Below, one piece after another: positions 54,405-63,338 of a stretch of DNA of 64,000 bases. Origin of the DNA: Burkholderia catarinensis (GTDB taxonomy: Bacteria; Pseudomonadota; Gammaproteobacteria; Burkholderiales; Burkholderiaceae); the NCBI RefSeq assembly GCF_001883705.2, contig NZ_MDEQ02000007.1, positions 1 through 64,000 on the forward strand, given 5' to 3'. Position numbers and translations under genes: made by a program. Numbering within the stretch: the stretch's first letter is position 1; the number at the start of each line of letters is the position of its first letter. The notes beneath the pieces were generated by a model. The model made no database searches. It was given only the letters and a program-made list of their open reading frames with translations, and had not been told where the DNA came from.

Positions 54405-56174
54405 TCAGCGCTCGCCGGTCATCCGCCGGTACGCATCGAGCAGCGACGTCTTGTAGACCACCCCCGCGAGCGTCGGCTCGGCTTCGCTCTCGATCACCGG
54501 CAGCCGTTCGCCCTGGAACGCCATGAAGCGTTCGAGCGCGGTGGCGAGCGGCATGTCGGGCGTGAGAAGCGGAAACGGCGTATGCGCGTAGTGTGCGGCC
54601 GTCTTGTCGGCCGTGTCGCGCTTGTCGAGCAGGTCCGACGTGATGTCCTTCAGCGCGACCGCGCCGCGGAAGCGCCCGGCGTCGTCGGTCACGTACAGGT
54701 ACTTCACCGGATATTCGAGAAACACGCGCGTCATGTCGGCGACGCTCGCCGTGAGCGGCACGACCGTCTGCGCGGGCTGGATCAGCTCGCGCATCTGCGT
54801 GGTGCGCAGCCGCAGCCGTTCCTGCGCGTCCTGGTAGTGGTGCTGCGTGATGTCGTACATCGACGTCGTGCCCGTCGCGCGCGCGACGAAATACGCGAAC
54901 ACGCACGACACCAGCAGCGGCAGCACGACCTGGTAGCTGAGCGTCATCTCGAAGATCATCAGGATCGCCATCAGCGGCGCCTGCGTGGCGCCCGCCATGA
55001 ACGCACCCATCCCGACGATCGCGTACGCGAAGTACGCCGACGTATGGCCGGGCCACAGGGCTTCCATCGCGAGCCCGAACAGCGAACCGAACACCGCGCC
55101 GACGAACAGCGTCGGCGTGAACACGCCGCCGATCGCGCCCGAGCCGGCCGTCGCGGCGGTCGCGATCACCTTGAACACGAGCACCGCGACGAGCGCCTGC
55201 CAGGTCCACGGCGAATGGAGGATGTGGTTCACCACGCTGTAGCCGTTTCCCCATACGTCCGGAATCCACACCGAGATCACGCCGACGACGAGGCCGCCGA
55301 TCGCGAGCCTCGCGGGCAGCGGCACGGGCAGCCGCTTGAACTGGTTCTTCGACGCGTCGAGCAGGTGCAGGAACTGCGGCGCGAGCACGCCGCACAGCGC
55401 GCCGAGCACGACGAACAGCAGCACCTCGGGGCCCGTGACGGCCGGAAACACCGGCATCTCGTACGGCGGCCGGTAGCCGGCGAATTCGCGCATCACGATG
55501 TTGGCGACGACCGACGCGACGACCATCGGCCCGAAGCTCTCCATCGCGATCGTGCCGAGCACGATCTCCGACACGAAGAACGCGCCGGCGATCGGCGCGT
55601 TGTACGCGGACGTGATGCCGGCCGCGGCGCCGCAGGCGACCAGCAGGCGCAGGCGCGGCGGGTCGAAGTGCACGAAGCGGCCGACGAGCGACGCGGCGAG
55701 CGCCGCGAGCTGCACCATCGGGCCTTCGCGGCCGATCGAGCCGCCGCTGCCGATCGTCAGCAGTGACGACACGCTGCGCCACAGGCTCTGCCGCACGGGC
55801 ACGATGCCGTTGCCGAGCGCGACGGATTCCATGTAGTCGGTCTTGCCGGACGGCTTGTCGCCGCGCGTCGCGAGCAGCAGCACGCAGCCGGCGAGGAAGC
55901 CGCCCGCGGCCGGCATCCAGAACCGCACGTACCACGGCAGGCTCTTCGCCATCTGGACGAAGCTGCCGCTGCGCCCGGAGATCAGGTGCTGCATCAGGTC
56001 GATGCCTTCGCGGAACGCCATGGTGGCAAAGGCGCCGCCGACGCCGACGATCGCCGACCAGATCAGCATCGTATGGGCGTCCGACAGGCGGAACAGCGTT
56101 TGGGCGCGAGTGCGCAGCTTCAGCAGGAACGAGAGCACGGCTGAAAGAGGGCGATGGAAAACGACGCGAAGCAT
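54405..56174 (-). CDS. ClC chloride channel/antiporter with CBS domains
   Basis: This is a 589-residue membrane protein. The ClC core has the anion-selectivity motifs GSGGSIGREGPM (gating Glu in REGP) and GGVFTPTLFVG, with roughly 10-12 helices between residues 35 and 445. A pair of CBS domains fills the C-terminal 130 residues (VVPLTASVADMTRVFLEYPVKYLYVTDDAGRFRGAVALKDI, LATALERFMAFQGERLPVIE), absent from E. coli ClcA. It is a ClcB-like branch. ATG 56174 was chosen over the upstream frame. Confidence 0.9.
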   Translation of the reverse strand: MLRVVFHRPLSAVLSFLLKLRTRAQTLFRLSDAHTMLIWSAIVGVGGAFATMAFREGIDLMQHLISGRSGSFVQMAKSLPWYVRFWMPAAGGFLAGCVLLLATRGDKPSGKTDYMESVALGNGIVPVRQSLWRSVSSLLTIGSGGSIGREGPMVQLAALAASLVGRFVHFDPPRLRLLVACGAAAGITSAYNAPIAGAFFVSEIVLGTIAMESFGPMVVASVVANIVMREFAGYRPPYEMPVFPAVTGPEVLLFVVLGALCGVLAPQFLHLLDASKNQFKRLPVPLPARLAIGGLVVGVISVWIPDVWGNGYSVVNHILHSPWTWQALVAVLVFKVIATAATAGSGAIGGVFTPTLFVGAVFGSLFGLAMEALWPGHTSAYFAYAIVGMGAFMAGATQAPLMAILMIFEMTLSYQVVLPLLVSCVFAYFVARATGTTSMYDITQHHYQDAQERLRLRTTQMRELIQPAQTVVPLTASVADMTRVFLEYPVKYLYVTDDAGRFRGAVALKDITSDLLDKRDTADKTAAHYAHTPFPLLTPDMPLATALERFMAFQGERLPVIESEAEPTLAGVVYKTSLLDAYRRMTGER

Positions 56175-56241
56175 AGCACTGCGCCGCGCCGGCGGGACCC
56201 TCCCGTCGGGCGCGGCGCGCGAAGTGTCACGGACGGGCGGC

Positions 56242-57318
56242 TCAGCCAAGCCAGTACTGCACGGCCCAGGTGATCCCGTAGCCGCCGGCGATCAGCCACA
56301 CGTACAGGATCAGGCCGGTCATCAGCGCGCGGGGGCCGGCCGCGCGGATCTGCGCCACGCGTGTTTCGATGCCGAGCGCGGTCATCGCCATCGTCAGCGC
56401 GAAGGTGTCGAGCACGTTCAGCGTGTGCGTGACGTCGGCGGGCAGCACATTCAGCGAATTGACGATCACGAAGCCCAGGAAGCCGAGCGCGAACCAGGGC
56501 ACGGCCACCTTGCGCTTGCCTTGCGCGCCGCCGGCCGCGGCGTGAACCGAGCGCGCCGAGCGGGCGAGCCACCAGCCGAGCGCCAGCAGCACCGGGACCA
56601 GCAGCATCACGCGCGTCATCTTGACGATCGTCGCGATGTGCGCGACCTGCGGGCTGATGTCGCTGGCCGCGCCGACCACCTGCGCGACCTCGTGGATCGT
56701 GCCGCCGAAGAACAGGCCGAGGCCGGCCGGATCGAGGTTCAGCAGCCCGGCGTGATACGCGATCGGATACAGGAACATCGACAGCGTGCCGAACAGCACG
56801 ACGCTGCCCACGGCCATCGCGCTCTGGTGCGGTTTCGACTGCAGCGTCGACTCGAACGCGAGCACGGCGGCCGCGCCGCAGATCGCGCTGCCGGCGGCGG
56901 TCAGCAGCGCCGCGTCGCGGTCGAGCTTCATCAGCTTCATGCCGGCCCACGTGCCGATCACGAGCGTGCTGACGACGACCAGCACCGACACCGTCAGGCC
57001 CGGCAGCCCGACCTGCGCGATTTCCTGCAGGCTCACGCGCAACCCGAAGAACGCGACCGCGATGCGCAGCAGCTTGCGCGCGGAGAAGTTGACGCCGGCC
57101 GCCCAGCTCGCCGGCATGCCGTCGCGCAGCGCGTTGCCGTACAGCGCACCGGCGACGATGCCGACGATCAGCGGCGACAGGCCGAGCCCCGCGATCGCGG
57201 GGAGCTGGGACAGGCTCGTGACGGCGGCCGCGAACAGCGCGACGAACAGGACGCCGTTCAACTGGCCGCGCATCGACGGCGCGGTGTGGCTGAGATGGGG
57301 AGTCGGGGCAGTGGACAT
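56242..57318 (-). CDS. yeiH: YeiH-family membrane transporter
   Basis: This is a 358-residue protein with about ten membrane helices from the YeiH/UPF0324 family (GLSPLIVGIVAGALYGN, SARKLLRIAVAFFGLRVSLQEIAQVG, GTIHEVAQVVGAA). The family is annotated as putative sulfate or sulfite exporters, without firm proof. It is divergent from a LysR gene, as yeiH is from yeiE in enterics. Confidence 0.88.
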   Translation of the reverse strand: MSTAPTPHLSHTAPSMRGQLNGVLFVALFAAAVTSLSQLPAIAGLGLSPLIVGIVAGALYGNALRDGMPASWAAGVNFSARKLLRIAVAFFGLRVSLQEIAQVGLPGLTVSVLVVVSTLVIGTWAGMKLMKLDRDAALLTAAGSAICGAAAVLAFESTLQSKPHQSAMAVGSVVLFGTLSMFLYPIAYHAGLLNLDPAGLGLFFGGTIHEVAQVVGAASDISPQVAHIATIVKMTRVMLLVPVLLALGWWLARSARSVHAAAGGAQGKRKVAVPWFALGFLGFVIVNSLNVLPADVTHTLNVLDTFALTMAMTALGIETRVAQIRAAGPRALMTGLILYVWLIAGGYGITWAVQYWLG

Positions 57319-57367
57319 GAAAGCACCGTGATGGAGCGTGTTGCGATGCTGTAATCCTAATTTCGTT

Positions 57368-57377
57368 ATATCGATAT
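57368..57377. promoter_or_regulatory. AT-rich palindrome in the yeiH-LysR divergent promoter
   Basis: ATATCGATAT is a perfect 10-bp palindrome in a 112-bp AT-rich divergent promoter. It is a candidate LysR site between the starts at 57318 and 57431. Confidence 0.4.
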
Positions 57378-57430
57378 GAAAAATTGTGATTTGTGACGTA
57401 AACTATCCGGAAAGCTGATAATTCACCCCC

Positions 57431-58324
57431 ATGACCCCGGATCAACTGATAACGTTCGCCGCCGTTGCCGAACACCTGAACATCAGCCGCGCCGCCGTGG
57501 CGCTGCATCTGTCACAGCCGGCCGTGTCGGGCCAGTTGCGGCTGCTGCAGGACGAATTCGGCGAGCCGCTGTACCAGCGCGACGGCCGCGGCATCCGCCT
57601 GACGCCGGTTGGCGAGCAGCTCGCGCAGTACGCGAAGGCGCAGCGCGATACGTTCGCGCAGGCGCGCGCGTTTCGCGACGCGGTGCGCGGCCTCGAGGCC
57701 GGCACGTTGCGCATCGGCGCGAGCACGACGCCCGCGAGCTACCTGCTGCCGTACCTGATCGCGGCGTTCCAGCCGAGCGCGCCGCGCGTGACGATCCAGA
57801 CGATGAGCGGCAACACGGCCGACGTGGTCGCCGCGCTGGCGTCGCTCGATATCGCGATGATCGAAGGCCCGCCCGGCGAGGCGCTGCCGCCCGGTACCGC
57901 GGTGCATGCGTGGCACGAGGACGAGATCGTCGCGATCGTGCCGGCCGGCCATCCGCTGGCCGCGCCCGAACATGCGTCGGGCGTCACGCTGGGTGCACTG
58001 ACCGCGCACCCACTCGTGTTGCGCGAGGAGGGCTCCGCCGTGCGGCAGCTCGTCGAGCGCGCGTTCGCGCAGGAGACGGCGCCGATGCGCGTCGCGTTCG
58101 AGATCGCGGGCGTCGAGGCGGTGAAGGAGGCCGTGCGCGCGGGGATGGGGGTGGGATTCGTGTCCGCGATGTCGTTGCGTCACGACGACGCGGCGCTCGT
58201 GATGCGCTCGCTCGCGCCGGCGCCGCTCACGCGCCATTTCTCGATCCTCGTGCCGCATGGCGGTGCGCCGTCGCGGGTCGCCGCGCAATTCCTCGAAATG
58301 AGCCTCGCGAAGAACGTCGGGTAA
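57431..58324 (+). CDS. LysR-family regulator, YeiE-like
   Basis: This is a 297-residue LysR regulator with the HTH at residues 1-60 (LITFAAVAEHLNISRAAVALHLSQPAVSGQLRLLQDEFGEPLYQRDGR) and a CysB-type effector domain. Divergent from yeiH, whose E. coli counterpart is controlled by YeiE, so the same pairing is inferred. The effector is not identifiable from sequence. Confidence 0.88.
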   Translation: MTPDQLITFAAVAEHLNISRAAVALHLSQPAVSGQLRLLQDEFGEPLYQRDGRGIRLTPVGEQLAQYAKAQRDTFAQARAFRDAVRGLEAGTLRIGASTTPASYLLPYLIAAFQPSAPRVTIQTMSGNTADVVAALASLDIAMIEGPPGEALPPGTAVHAWHEDEIVAIVPAGHPLAAPEHASGVTLGALTAHPLVLREEGSAVRQLVERAFAQETAPMRVAFEIAGVEAVKEAVRAGMGVGFVSAMSLRHDDAALVMRSLAPAPLTRHFSILVPHGGAPSRVAAQFLEMSLAKNVG

Positions 58325-58452
58325 GCGACCGAAGCCGCCGGCCCGGGAACGCGACATGCGTGCCGGCGGGCGCGCATTCGTGCGACGCACGGCCCTAGGG
58401 ATTTCCTCTATGGCGTGCGCCTGACGTGAAGCGCACCATCCGTCTCAAGCAA

Positions 58453-58468
58453 ATGGAACCGGTTCCAT
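58453..58468. promoter_or_regulatory. PtxS-type operator upstream of kguE
   Basis: ATGGAACC followed by GGTTCCAT is a perfect 16-bp palindrome. It differs by one symmetrical base from the known Pseudomonas PtxS site TGAAACCGGTTTCA and lies 20 bp before the kguE start codon. The LacI-type regulator at 63339 is the likely ligand; 2-ketogluconate releases PtxS in Pseudomonas. Confidence 0.8.
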
Positions 58469-58488
58469 GCCGGTAAAAAAAGGGCAAA

Positions 58489-59253
58489 ATGGCAGACATC
58501 GTGATCGTGGCGAGCGCATTCGGGATGGACCGCGTGCGTGAGGAGGGCCACAGCGCATTCGTCGCGACCGCGGCGGCGTCCGGTGCGACCGGTTTCGAAG
58601 TGCGGCGCGAACTGTTCGCGTCGGACGACGACGCGGCGCCCGGTGCGCTGGCCGCGCTCGGCGCGCAACTGGCCGGCCACGGGATGTGGCCGGTCTATTC
58701 GACGCCCGCCACGCTGTACACGGAAACGGGTGCGCTCAATGCCGATGCATTGCGCGACGCGCTCGCGGAAGCCGACGCGCTCGGCGCGCGCTTCGTGAAA
58801 TTCCAACTCGGCGGCTTCGCCGGCGACGCGCACGCGGCCGACATCGTCGCGCTGTCGCGCGGCTCGCGGGCCCGCGTGGTGGTCGAGAACGGCCAGCTTC
58901 CGGTCGGCGGCGCGCTCGCGCAGTTCCGCGGGCTGTTCGATGCGCTGGCCGAGGCGGGCATGCCCGATGCGCTCGGGATGACGTTCGACATCGGCAACTG
59001 GCAGTGGCCGGGCGAAGCGCCGCTCGATTGCGCGCAGTTGCTCGCGCCGCATGTGGAATACATTCATTGCAAGGCCGTCGTTGGCGAGGGCGCGCGCCGT
59101 TTCGCCGCTGCGCCGGCGCCGAACGATCCGCTCGTGACCGGCGTGCTTGCGGTGTTGCCGCAGCATGTGCCGCGCGGCATCGAGTTTCCGTTCGACGCGG
59201 CCGACCTCGCGGGCGATGCCTGCCGGCGCGTCGCGTGGCTCGCAACCGCGTGA
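58489..59253 (+). CDS. kguE: sugar phosphate isomerase/epimerase-like protein KguE
   Basis: This is a 254-residue TIM-barrel protein of the xylose-isomerase-like family (ADIVIVASAFG, GFEVRRELF, VKFQLGGFAGD, VVVENGQLPVGG, MTFDIGNWQWPG, EYIHCKAV). Metal ligands are likely the Glu in EVRREL, Glu in VENGQ, Asp in FDIGN and His in YIHCK. It is the first gene of the kgu operon in Pseudomonas too, where its exact step in 2-ketogluconate use is unsettled. The ribosome-binding site is AAGGGC just before ATG 58489. Confidence 0.82.
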   Translation: MADIVIVASAFGMDRVREEGHSAFVATAAASGATGFEVRRELFASDDDAAPGALAALGAQLAGHGMWPVYSTPATLYTETGALNADALRDALAEADALGARFVKFQLGGFAGDAHAADIVALSRGSRARVVVENGQLPVGGALAQFRGLFDALAEAGMPDALGMTFDIGNWQWPGEAPLDCAQLLAPHVEYIHCKAVVGEGARRFAAAPAPNDPLVTGVLAVLPQHVPRGIEFPFDAADLAGDACRRVAWLATA

Positions 59254-59281
59254 CGGCGGAAGGATCCTGGGGAGTTCATTC

Positions 59282-60274
59282 ATGAAAGCAGCACTCGATG
59301 TCGTGACCTACGGCGAAGCGATGGCGATGTTCGTCGCGACCGAGCCCGGCCATCTCACGCATGCGACGCAATTCGCGAAGCGGATCGCGGGCGCCGACCT
59401 GAACGTCGCGATCGGCCTGTCGCGGCTCGGCTTCCGGGTCGGCTGGATGAGCCGCGTCGGCCGCGATTCGTTCGGCGGCTACGTGCTCGACACGCTGGCG
59501 CGCGAAGGCATCGACGCGTCGTGCGTGACCGTCGATCCGCGTTACCCGACCGGCTTCCAGCTGAAGTCGCGCAACGACGACGGCAGCGACCCGAGCGTCG
59601 AATATTTCCGCAAGGGCTCGGCGGCGAGCTACTTGTCGTGCGACGACTACGTGGCCGACTACGTGCTCGGCGCACGCCACCTGCACTTGACGGGTGTCGC
59701 GCCGGCGATCTCCGCGACGTCGTGCGAACTCGCGTTCCGGCTCGCGCGCGAGATGCGCGCGGCCGGCAAGACGATCTCGTTCGACCCGAACCTGCGCCCG
59801 ACGCTGTGGCCGTCCGCCGACGTGATGGCGAAGACGCTGAACGCGCTCGCGACGCTCGCCGACTGGGTGCTGCCGGGCCTGGCAGAAGGGCGGCAGCTCA
59901 CCGGGCACGACACGCCGGCCGATATCGCGGGCTTCTATCTCGCGCAGGGCGCGCGTGGCGTCGTGATCAAGCTCGGCGCGGAAGGCGCGTACTTCCGGAC
60001 GGCCGACGGCCGCGAGGGCAAGGTCGCGGGTGAGCGCGTGGAAAAGGTCGTCGACACGGTCGGCGCCGGCGACGGCTTCGCGGTCGGCGTGGTCAGCGCG
60101 CTGCTGGAAGGCCGGAGCGTCGAGCAGGCCGTCGCGCGGGGCAACCGGATCGGCGCGCTCGCAATCCAGGTGATCGGCGATTCGGAAGGCTTGCCGACGC
60201 GCGCCGCACTCGATCGACTCGAAAATGTCAGCAATCGCGCCGATCGCTTAGAGGAAACCGTCACCGCGCAATGA
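59282..60274 (+). CDS. kguK: 2-ketogluconate kinase
   Basis: This 330-residue PfkB-family kinase, by context, phosphorylates 2-ketogluconate to 2-keto-6-phosphogluconate. Motifs: VVTYGEAMAMFVA at the start, DLNVAIGLSRLG, SFDPNLRPTLW, and the ATP/catalytic signature DTVGAGDGFAVG (about residues 258-269). The sequence resembles KdgK as well, but position between kguE and kguT favours KguK. ATG 59282 lies 28 bp after kguE. Hairpin repeats follow. Confidence 0.85.
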   Translation: MKAALDVVTYGEAMAMFVATEPGHLTHATQFAKRIAGADLNVAIGLSRLGFRVGWMSRVGRDSFGGYVLDTLAREGIDASCVTVDPRYPTGFQLKSRNDDGSDPSVEYFRKGSAASYLSCDDYVADYVLGARHLHLTGVAPAISATSCELAFRLAREMRAAGKTISFDPNLRPTLWPSADVMAKTLNALATLADWVLPGLAEGRQLTGHDTPADIAGFYLAQGARGVVIKLGAEGAYFRTADGREGKVAGERVEKVVDTVGAGDGFAVGVVSALLEGRSVEQAVARGNRIGALAIQVIGDSEGLPTRAALDRLENVSNRADRLEETVTAQ

Positions 60275-60328
60275 GAGGCCGGACACGGCACAATCCGCGG
60301 ATTCGTTTCGTGCGTGATGCACGGTTTT

Positions 60329-60560
60329 GCATGGGACGGGAGTTGGCGCGATAGTGCGGATTCTCGTCGACCACGGCATGGGACGGGAGTAAGCGCTGAA
60401 GCGCCAACTCTCGCCAACAGCGGCATGGGACGGGAGTAAGCGCTAAAGCGCCAACTCCCATCGACCGCCGCAGGGCAAGAGTAGGCGCTGAAGCGCCAAC
60501 TCTTGCCAACTGCGGCATGGGACGTGAGTAAGCGCTAAAGCGCTAACTCACGTCGACAAC
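60329..60560 (+). repeat. array of about five 40-50 bp hairpin repeats between kguK and kguT
   Basis: Units start near 60329 (degenerate), 60375, 60422, 60471 and 60511. Each has a core AAGCGCTRAAGCGC, flanked by arms that pair with each other. Unit 3 arms are GGCAAGAGT and ACTCTTGCC. Unit 4 arms are CGTGAGT and ACTCACG. Unit 2 arms are GGGAGT and ACTCCC. The arms change together between units, so pairing is being kept. The 298-bp gap is essentially this array. Confidence 0.85.
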
Positions 60561-60572
60561 GGAGACACTTTC

Positions 60573-61853
60573 ATGGCAGCCAATCTCGCAGCACGACGCT
60601 GGTGGACGATCATGCCGATCGTCTTCATCACGTATAGCCTCGCCTACCTTGACCGCGCGAACTACGGGTTCGCGGCGGCGGCGGGCATCAACCAGGACCT
60701 CGGGATCAGCAAGGGCCTGTCGTCGCTGATCGGCGCGCTGTTCTTCCTCGGCTATTTCTTCTTCCAGATCCCCGGTGCGATCTACGCGGAGCGCCGCAGC
60801 GTGAAGAAGCTCGTGTTCGTCAGCCTCGTGCTGTGGGGCGGCTGCGCGGCGCTCACGGGCGTGGTCAGCAACATCCCGTCGCTGATGGCGATCCGCTTCG
60901 TGCTCGGCATCGTCGAGGCGGCCGTGATGCCGGCGATGCTGATCTACATCAGCAACTGGTTCACGAAGAACGAACGCTCCCGCGCGAACACGTTCCTGAT
61001 CCTCGGCAACCCGGTCACCGTGCTGTGGATGTCGATCGTGTCGGGCTATCTCGTGCACGAATTCGGTTGGCGCCACATGTTCATCGCCGAAGGCGTGCCG
61101 GCCATCATCTGGGCCGTGTGCTGGTGGTTCCTCGTGCAGGACAAGCCGGCCGATTCGCCGTGGCTCACCGCGCAGGAAAAGCGCGACCTCGACGCCGCGC
61201 TGGTGGCCGAGCAGGCAGCGATCAAGCCCGTGCGCAACTATGGCGAGGCGTTCCGCTCGCCGGCCGTGATCAAGCTGTGCGCGCAGTATTTCTGCTGGAG
61301 CATCGGCGTGTACGGCTTCGTGCTGTGGCTGCCGTCGATCGTCAAGAACGGCTCCGACCTGGGGATGGTCGCGACCGGCTGGCTGTCCGCACTGCCGTAT
61401 CTCGCGGCGACGATCGCGATGCTCGCCGCATCGTGGGCATCCGACAAGGTCGGCTCGCGGCGCGGCTTCGTGTGGCCGTTCCTGCTGGTCGGCGCGGCCG
61501 CGTTCGCCGCATCGTATGCGCTCGGCTCGTCGCATTTCTGGATCTCGTATGCGTTGCTGGTCGTGGCAGGCGCCGCGATGTACGCGCCGTACGGCCCGTT
61601 CTTTGCGATCGTGCCGGAGCTGCTGCCGAGGAACGTCGCCGGCGGCGCGATGGCGCTGATCAACAGCATGGGCGCGCTCGGCTCGTTCGTCGGCTCGTAC
61701 TTCGTCGGCTACCTGAACGGCGCGACCGGGTCGCCCGTCGCGTCGTACGCCTTCATGAGCGTGGCGCTCGTCGCTGCGGTGATCCTCACGCTGTCCGTCA
61801 AACCCCAGGCGCGCGATGCGCATTCGCTCGCAGCGCCCTTGCAAGGAAAATGA
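60573..61853 (+). CDS. kguT: 2-ketogluconate transporter (MFS, ACS family)
   Basis: This is a 426-residue twelve-helix permease of the anion:cation symporter family (ITYSLAYLDRANYGFAAAAGINQDLGISKG is the family start with the conserved LDR-x-NY). The loop motif after helix 2 reads PGAIYAERRSVKK, and LLPRNVAGGAMALINSMGALGSFVGSYFVG matches the C-terminal half. By position in the kgu operon the substrate is 2-ketogluconate. The stop overlaps the kguD start (ATGA). Confidence 0.88.
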   Translation: MAANLAARRWWTIMPIVFITYSLAYLDRANYGFAAAAGINQDLGISKGLSSLIGALFFLGYFFFQIPGAIYAERRSVKKLVFVSLVLWGGCAALTGVVSNIPSLMAIRFVLGIVEAAVMPAMLIYISNWFTKNERSRANTFLILGNPVTVLWMSIVSGYLVHEFGWRHMFIAEGVPAIIWAVCWWFLVQDKPADSPWLTAQEKRDLDAALVAEQAAIKPVRNYGEAFRSPAVIKLCAQYFCWSIGVYGFVLWLPSIVKNGSDLGMVATGWLSALPYLAATIAMLAASWASDKVGSRRGFVWPFLLVGAAAFAASYALGSSHFWISYALLVVAGAAMYAPYGPFFAIVPELLPRNVAGGAMALINSMGALGSFVGSYFVGYLNGATGSPVASYAFMSVALVAAVILTLSVKPQARDAHSLAAPLQGK

Positions 61854-62824
61854 AACCGATGAAGCCTCGTATCGTCGCGTACAAGCCGCTGCCCGATGAC
61901 GTTCTCGCGTACCTGCGCGAGCATGCGGACGTCGTGCAGGCCGACGGCGCCGAAACGCTCGCCGATGCGCTCGGCGACGCGGACGGCGCGATAGGCGCGA
62001 GCCTGAAGGTCACGCCGCAGATGCTCGACCTCGCCCCGCGGCTGAAGGCGTGGTCGACGATCTCGGTCGGCTACGACAACTTCGACGTCGCGGATCTCAC
62101 GCGGCGCGGCATCGTGCTTGCGCATACGCCCGACGTGCTGACCGAGTCGACCGCCGATACGGTGTTTTCGCTGATCCTCGCGTCCGCGCGACGCGTGGTC
62201 GAGTTGGCCGAGTGGGTGAAGGCCGGCCACTGGCATCGCAGCATCGGCCCCGACCTGTACGGCACCGACGTGCAGGGCAAGACGCTCGGTATCGTGGGGC
62301 TCGGGCGGATCGGCGGCGCGGTCGCGCGCCGCGCGGCGCTCGGCTTCCGGATGCAGGTGCTGTACGCGAACCGGTCCGCGCATGCGGAAGCCGAGACGCA
62401 GTACGGCGCACGGCGCGTGACGCTCGACGAGCTGCTCGCGCAAGCGGATTTCGTGTGCGTGCAGGTGCCGCTGTCGCCGGAAACGCGCCACCTGATCGGC
62501 GCGCCCGAATTCGCGAAGATGAAGCGCGGCGTGATCCTGATCAACGCGTCGCGCGGGCCCGTGGTCGACGAAGCCGCGCTGGTCGACGCGCTGCGCGCGG
62601 GCACGATCCGCGGCGCGGGGCTCGACGTGTTCGAGAAGGAGCCGCTGCCGGCGGATTCGCCGCTGCTGCAGATGAAGAATGTCGTCGCGCTGCCGCATAT
62701 CGGCTCGGCGACGCACGAGACGCGCCACGCGATGGCGCGCTGCGCTGCGGAAAACCTGGTCGGCGCGCTGGCCGGCACGCTGCGCACGAATCTCGTCAAT
62801 CCGGACGCGCTCGCGCGGGCCTGA
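61850..62824 (+). CDS. kguD: 2-ketogluconate-6-phosphate reductase
   Basis: This 324-residue D-2-hydroxyacid dehydrogenase reduces 2-keto-6-phosphogluconate to 6-phosphogluconate with NAD(P)H. The Rossmann motif is GIVGLGRIGGAVA, with catalytic Arg in NASRGPVVDE, Glu in DVFEKEPLP and His in LPHIGSAT. It also resembles GhrB-type glyoxylate reductases; operon context decides. ATG 61850 overlaps kguT by 4 bp and has AAGGA close upstream; ATG 61859 (MKPRIVAYK) is equally possible. Confidence 0.87.
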   Translation: MKPMKPRIVAYKPLPDDVLAYLREHADVVQADGAETLADALGDADGAIGASLKVTPQMLDLAPRLKAWSTISVGYDNFDVADLTRRGIVLAHTPDVLTESTADTVFSLILASARRVVELAEWVKAGHWHRSIGPDLYGTDVQGKTLGIVGLGRIGGAVARRAALGFRMQVLYANRSAHAEAETQYGARRVTLDELLAQADFVCVQVPLSPETRHLIGAPEFAKMKRGVILINASRGPVVDEAALVDALRAGTIRGAGLDVFEKEPLPADSPLLQMKNVVALPHIGSATHETRHAMARCAAENLVGALAGTLRTNLVNPDALARA

Positions 62825-63048
62825 GCCGCGGCGGGTAACGGGTCGGCAATCGGGTCGGCAATCGGCCGGCGGGGTTAGAGGCGAGGGTCTTGGTGCCGGA
62901 GGGCTGGCTGCGTTATGATCGCCCGCTTGTCGCATCGACGGCACGGCACCGCTGCCGGCGGCGTCCGGCGACGGGCATTCGCGCCAGGTCCGGTGCGGCC
63001 GACTGCTGTTGCACGTGACCGGAACGGGCGCCGACGCGCCGGTGCCGA
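62825..63048. other. intergenic region after kguD
   Basis: Between kguD and the 49-bp repeat array. It contains a short tandem, GGTCGGCAATC repeated near 62848-62872, and no gene or clear terminator. Confidence 0.45.
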
Positions 63049-63244
63049 TCGACCGCGAAGCATGGGATCAGCGCAGGCGCTGAAGCGCGAACGTTGTTCG
63101 ACCGCGAAGCATGGGACCAGCGCAGGCGCTGAAGCGCGAACGCTGTTCGACCGCGAAGCATGGGACCCGCGTAAGCGCTGAAGCGCTAACGCTGGTCGAC
63201 CGCGAAGCATGGGATCAGCGTAAGCGCTAAAGCGCTAACGCTGA
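63049..63244 (+). repeat. four 49-bp tandem repeats with hairpins upstream of ptxS
   Basis: Units are 63049-63097, 63098-63146, 63147-63195 and 63196-63244, exactly 49 bp each. Each begins TCGACCGCGAAGCATGGGA and has a core with GCGCTRAAGCGC. In the fourth unit the outer arms are GATCAGCGT and ACGCTGATC, fully paired. The core is shared with the 60329-60560 array, so both belong to one family. Confidence 0.9.
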
Positions 63245-63338
63245 TCGACAGGAGAGTCCGCCGGGTGGCTTACTTTTCCAACAACAAAGGTCCGTCTGCT
63301 CACAAAGCGGCGCGGATCGTACGCCGCGAGGCACGACA

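Noticed and set aside
63049-63244. CRISPR array
   Set aside because: The 49-bp units are contiguous with no unique spacers, and no cas genes are nearby.
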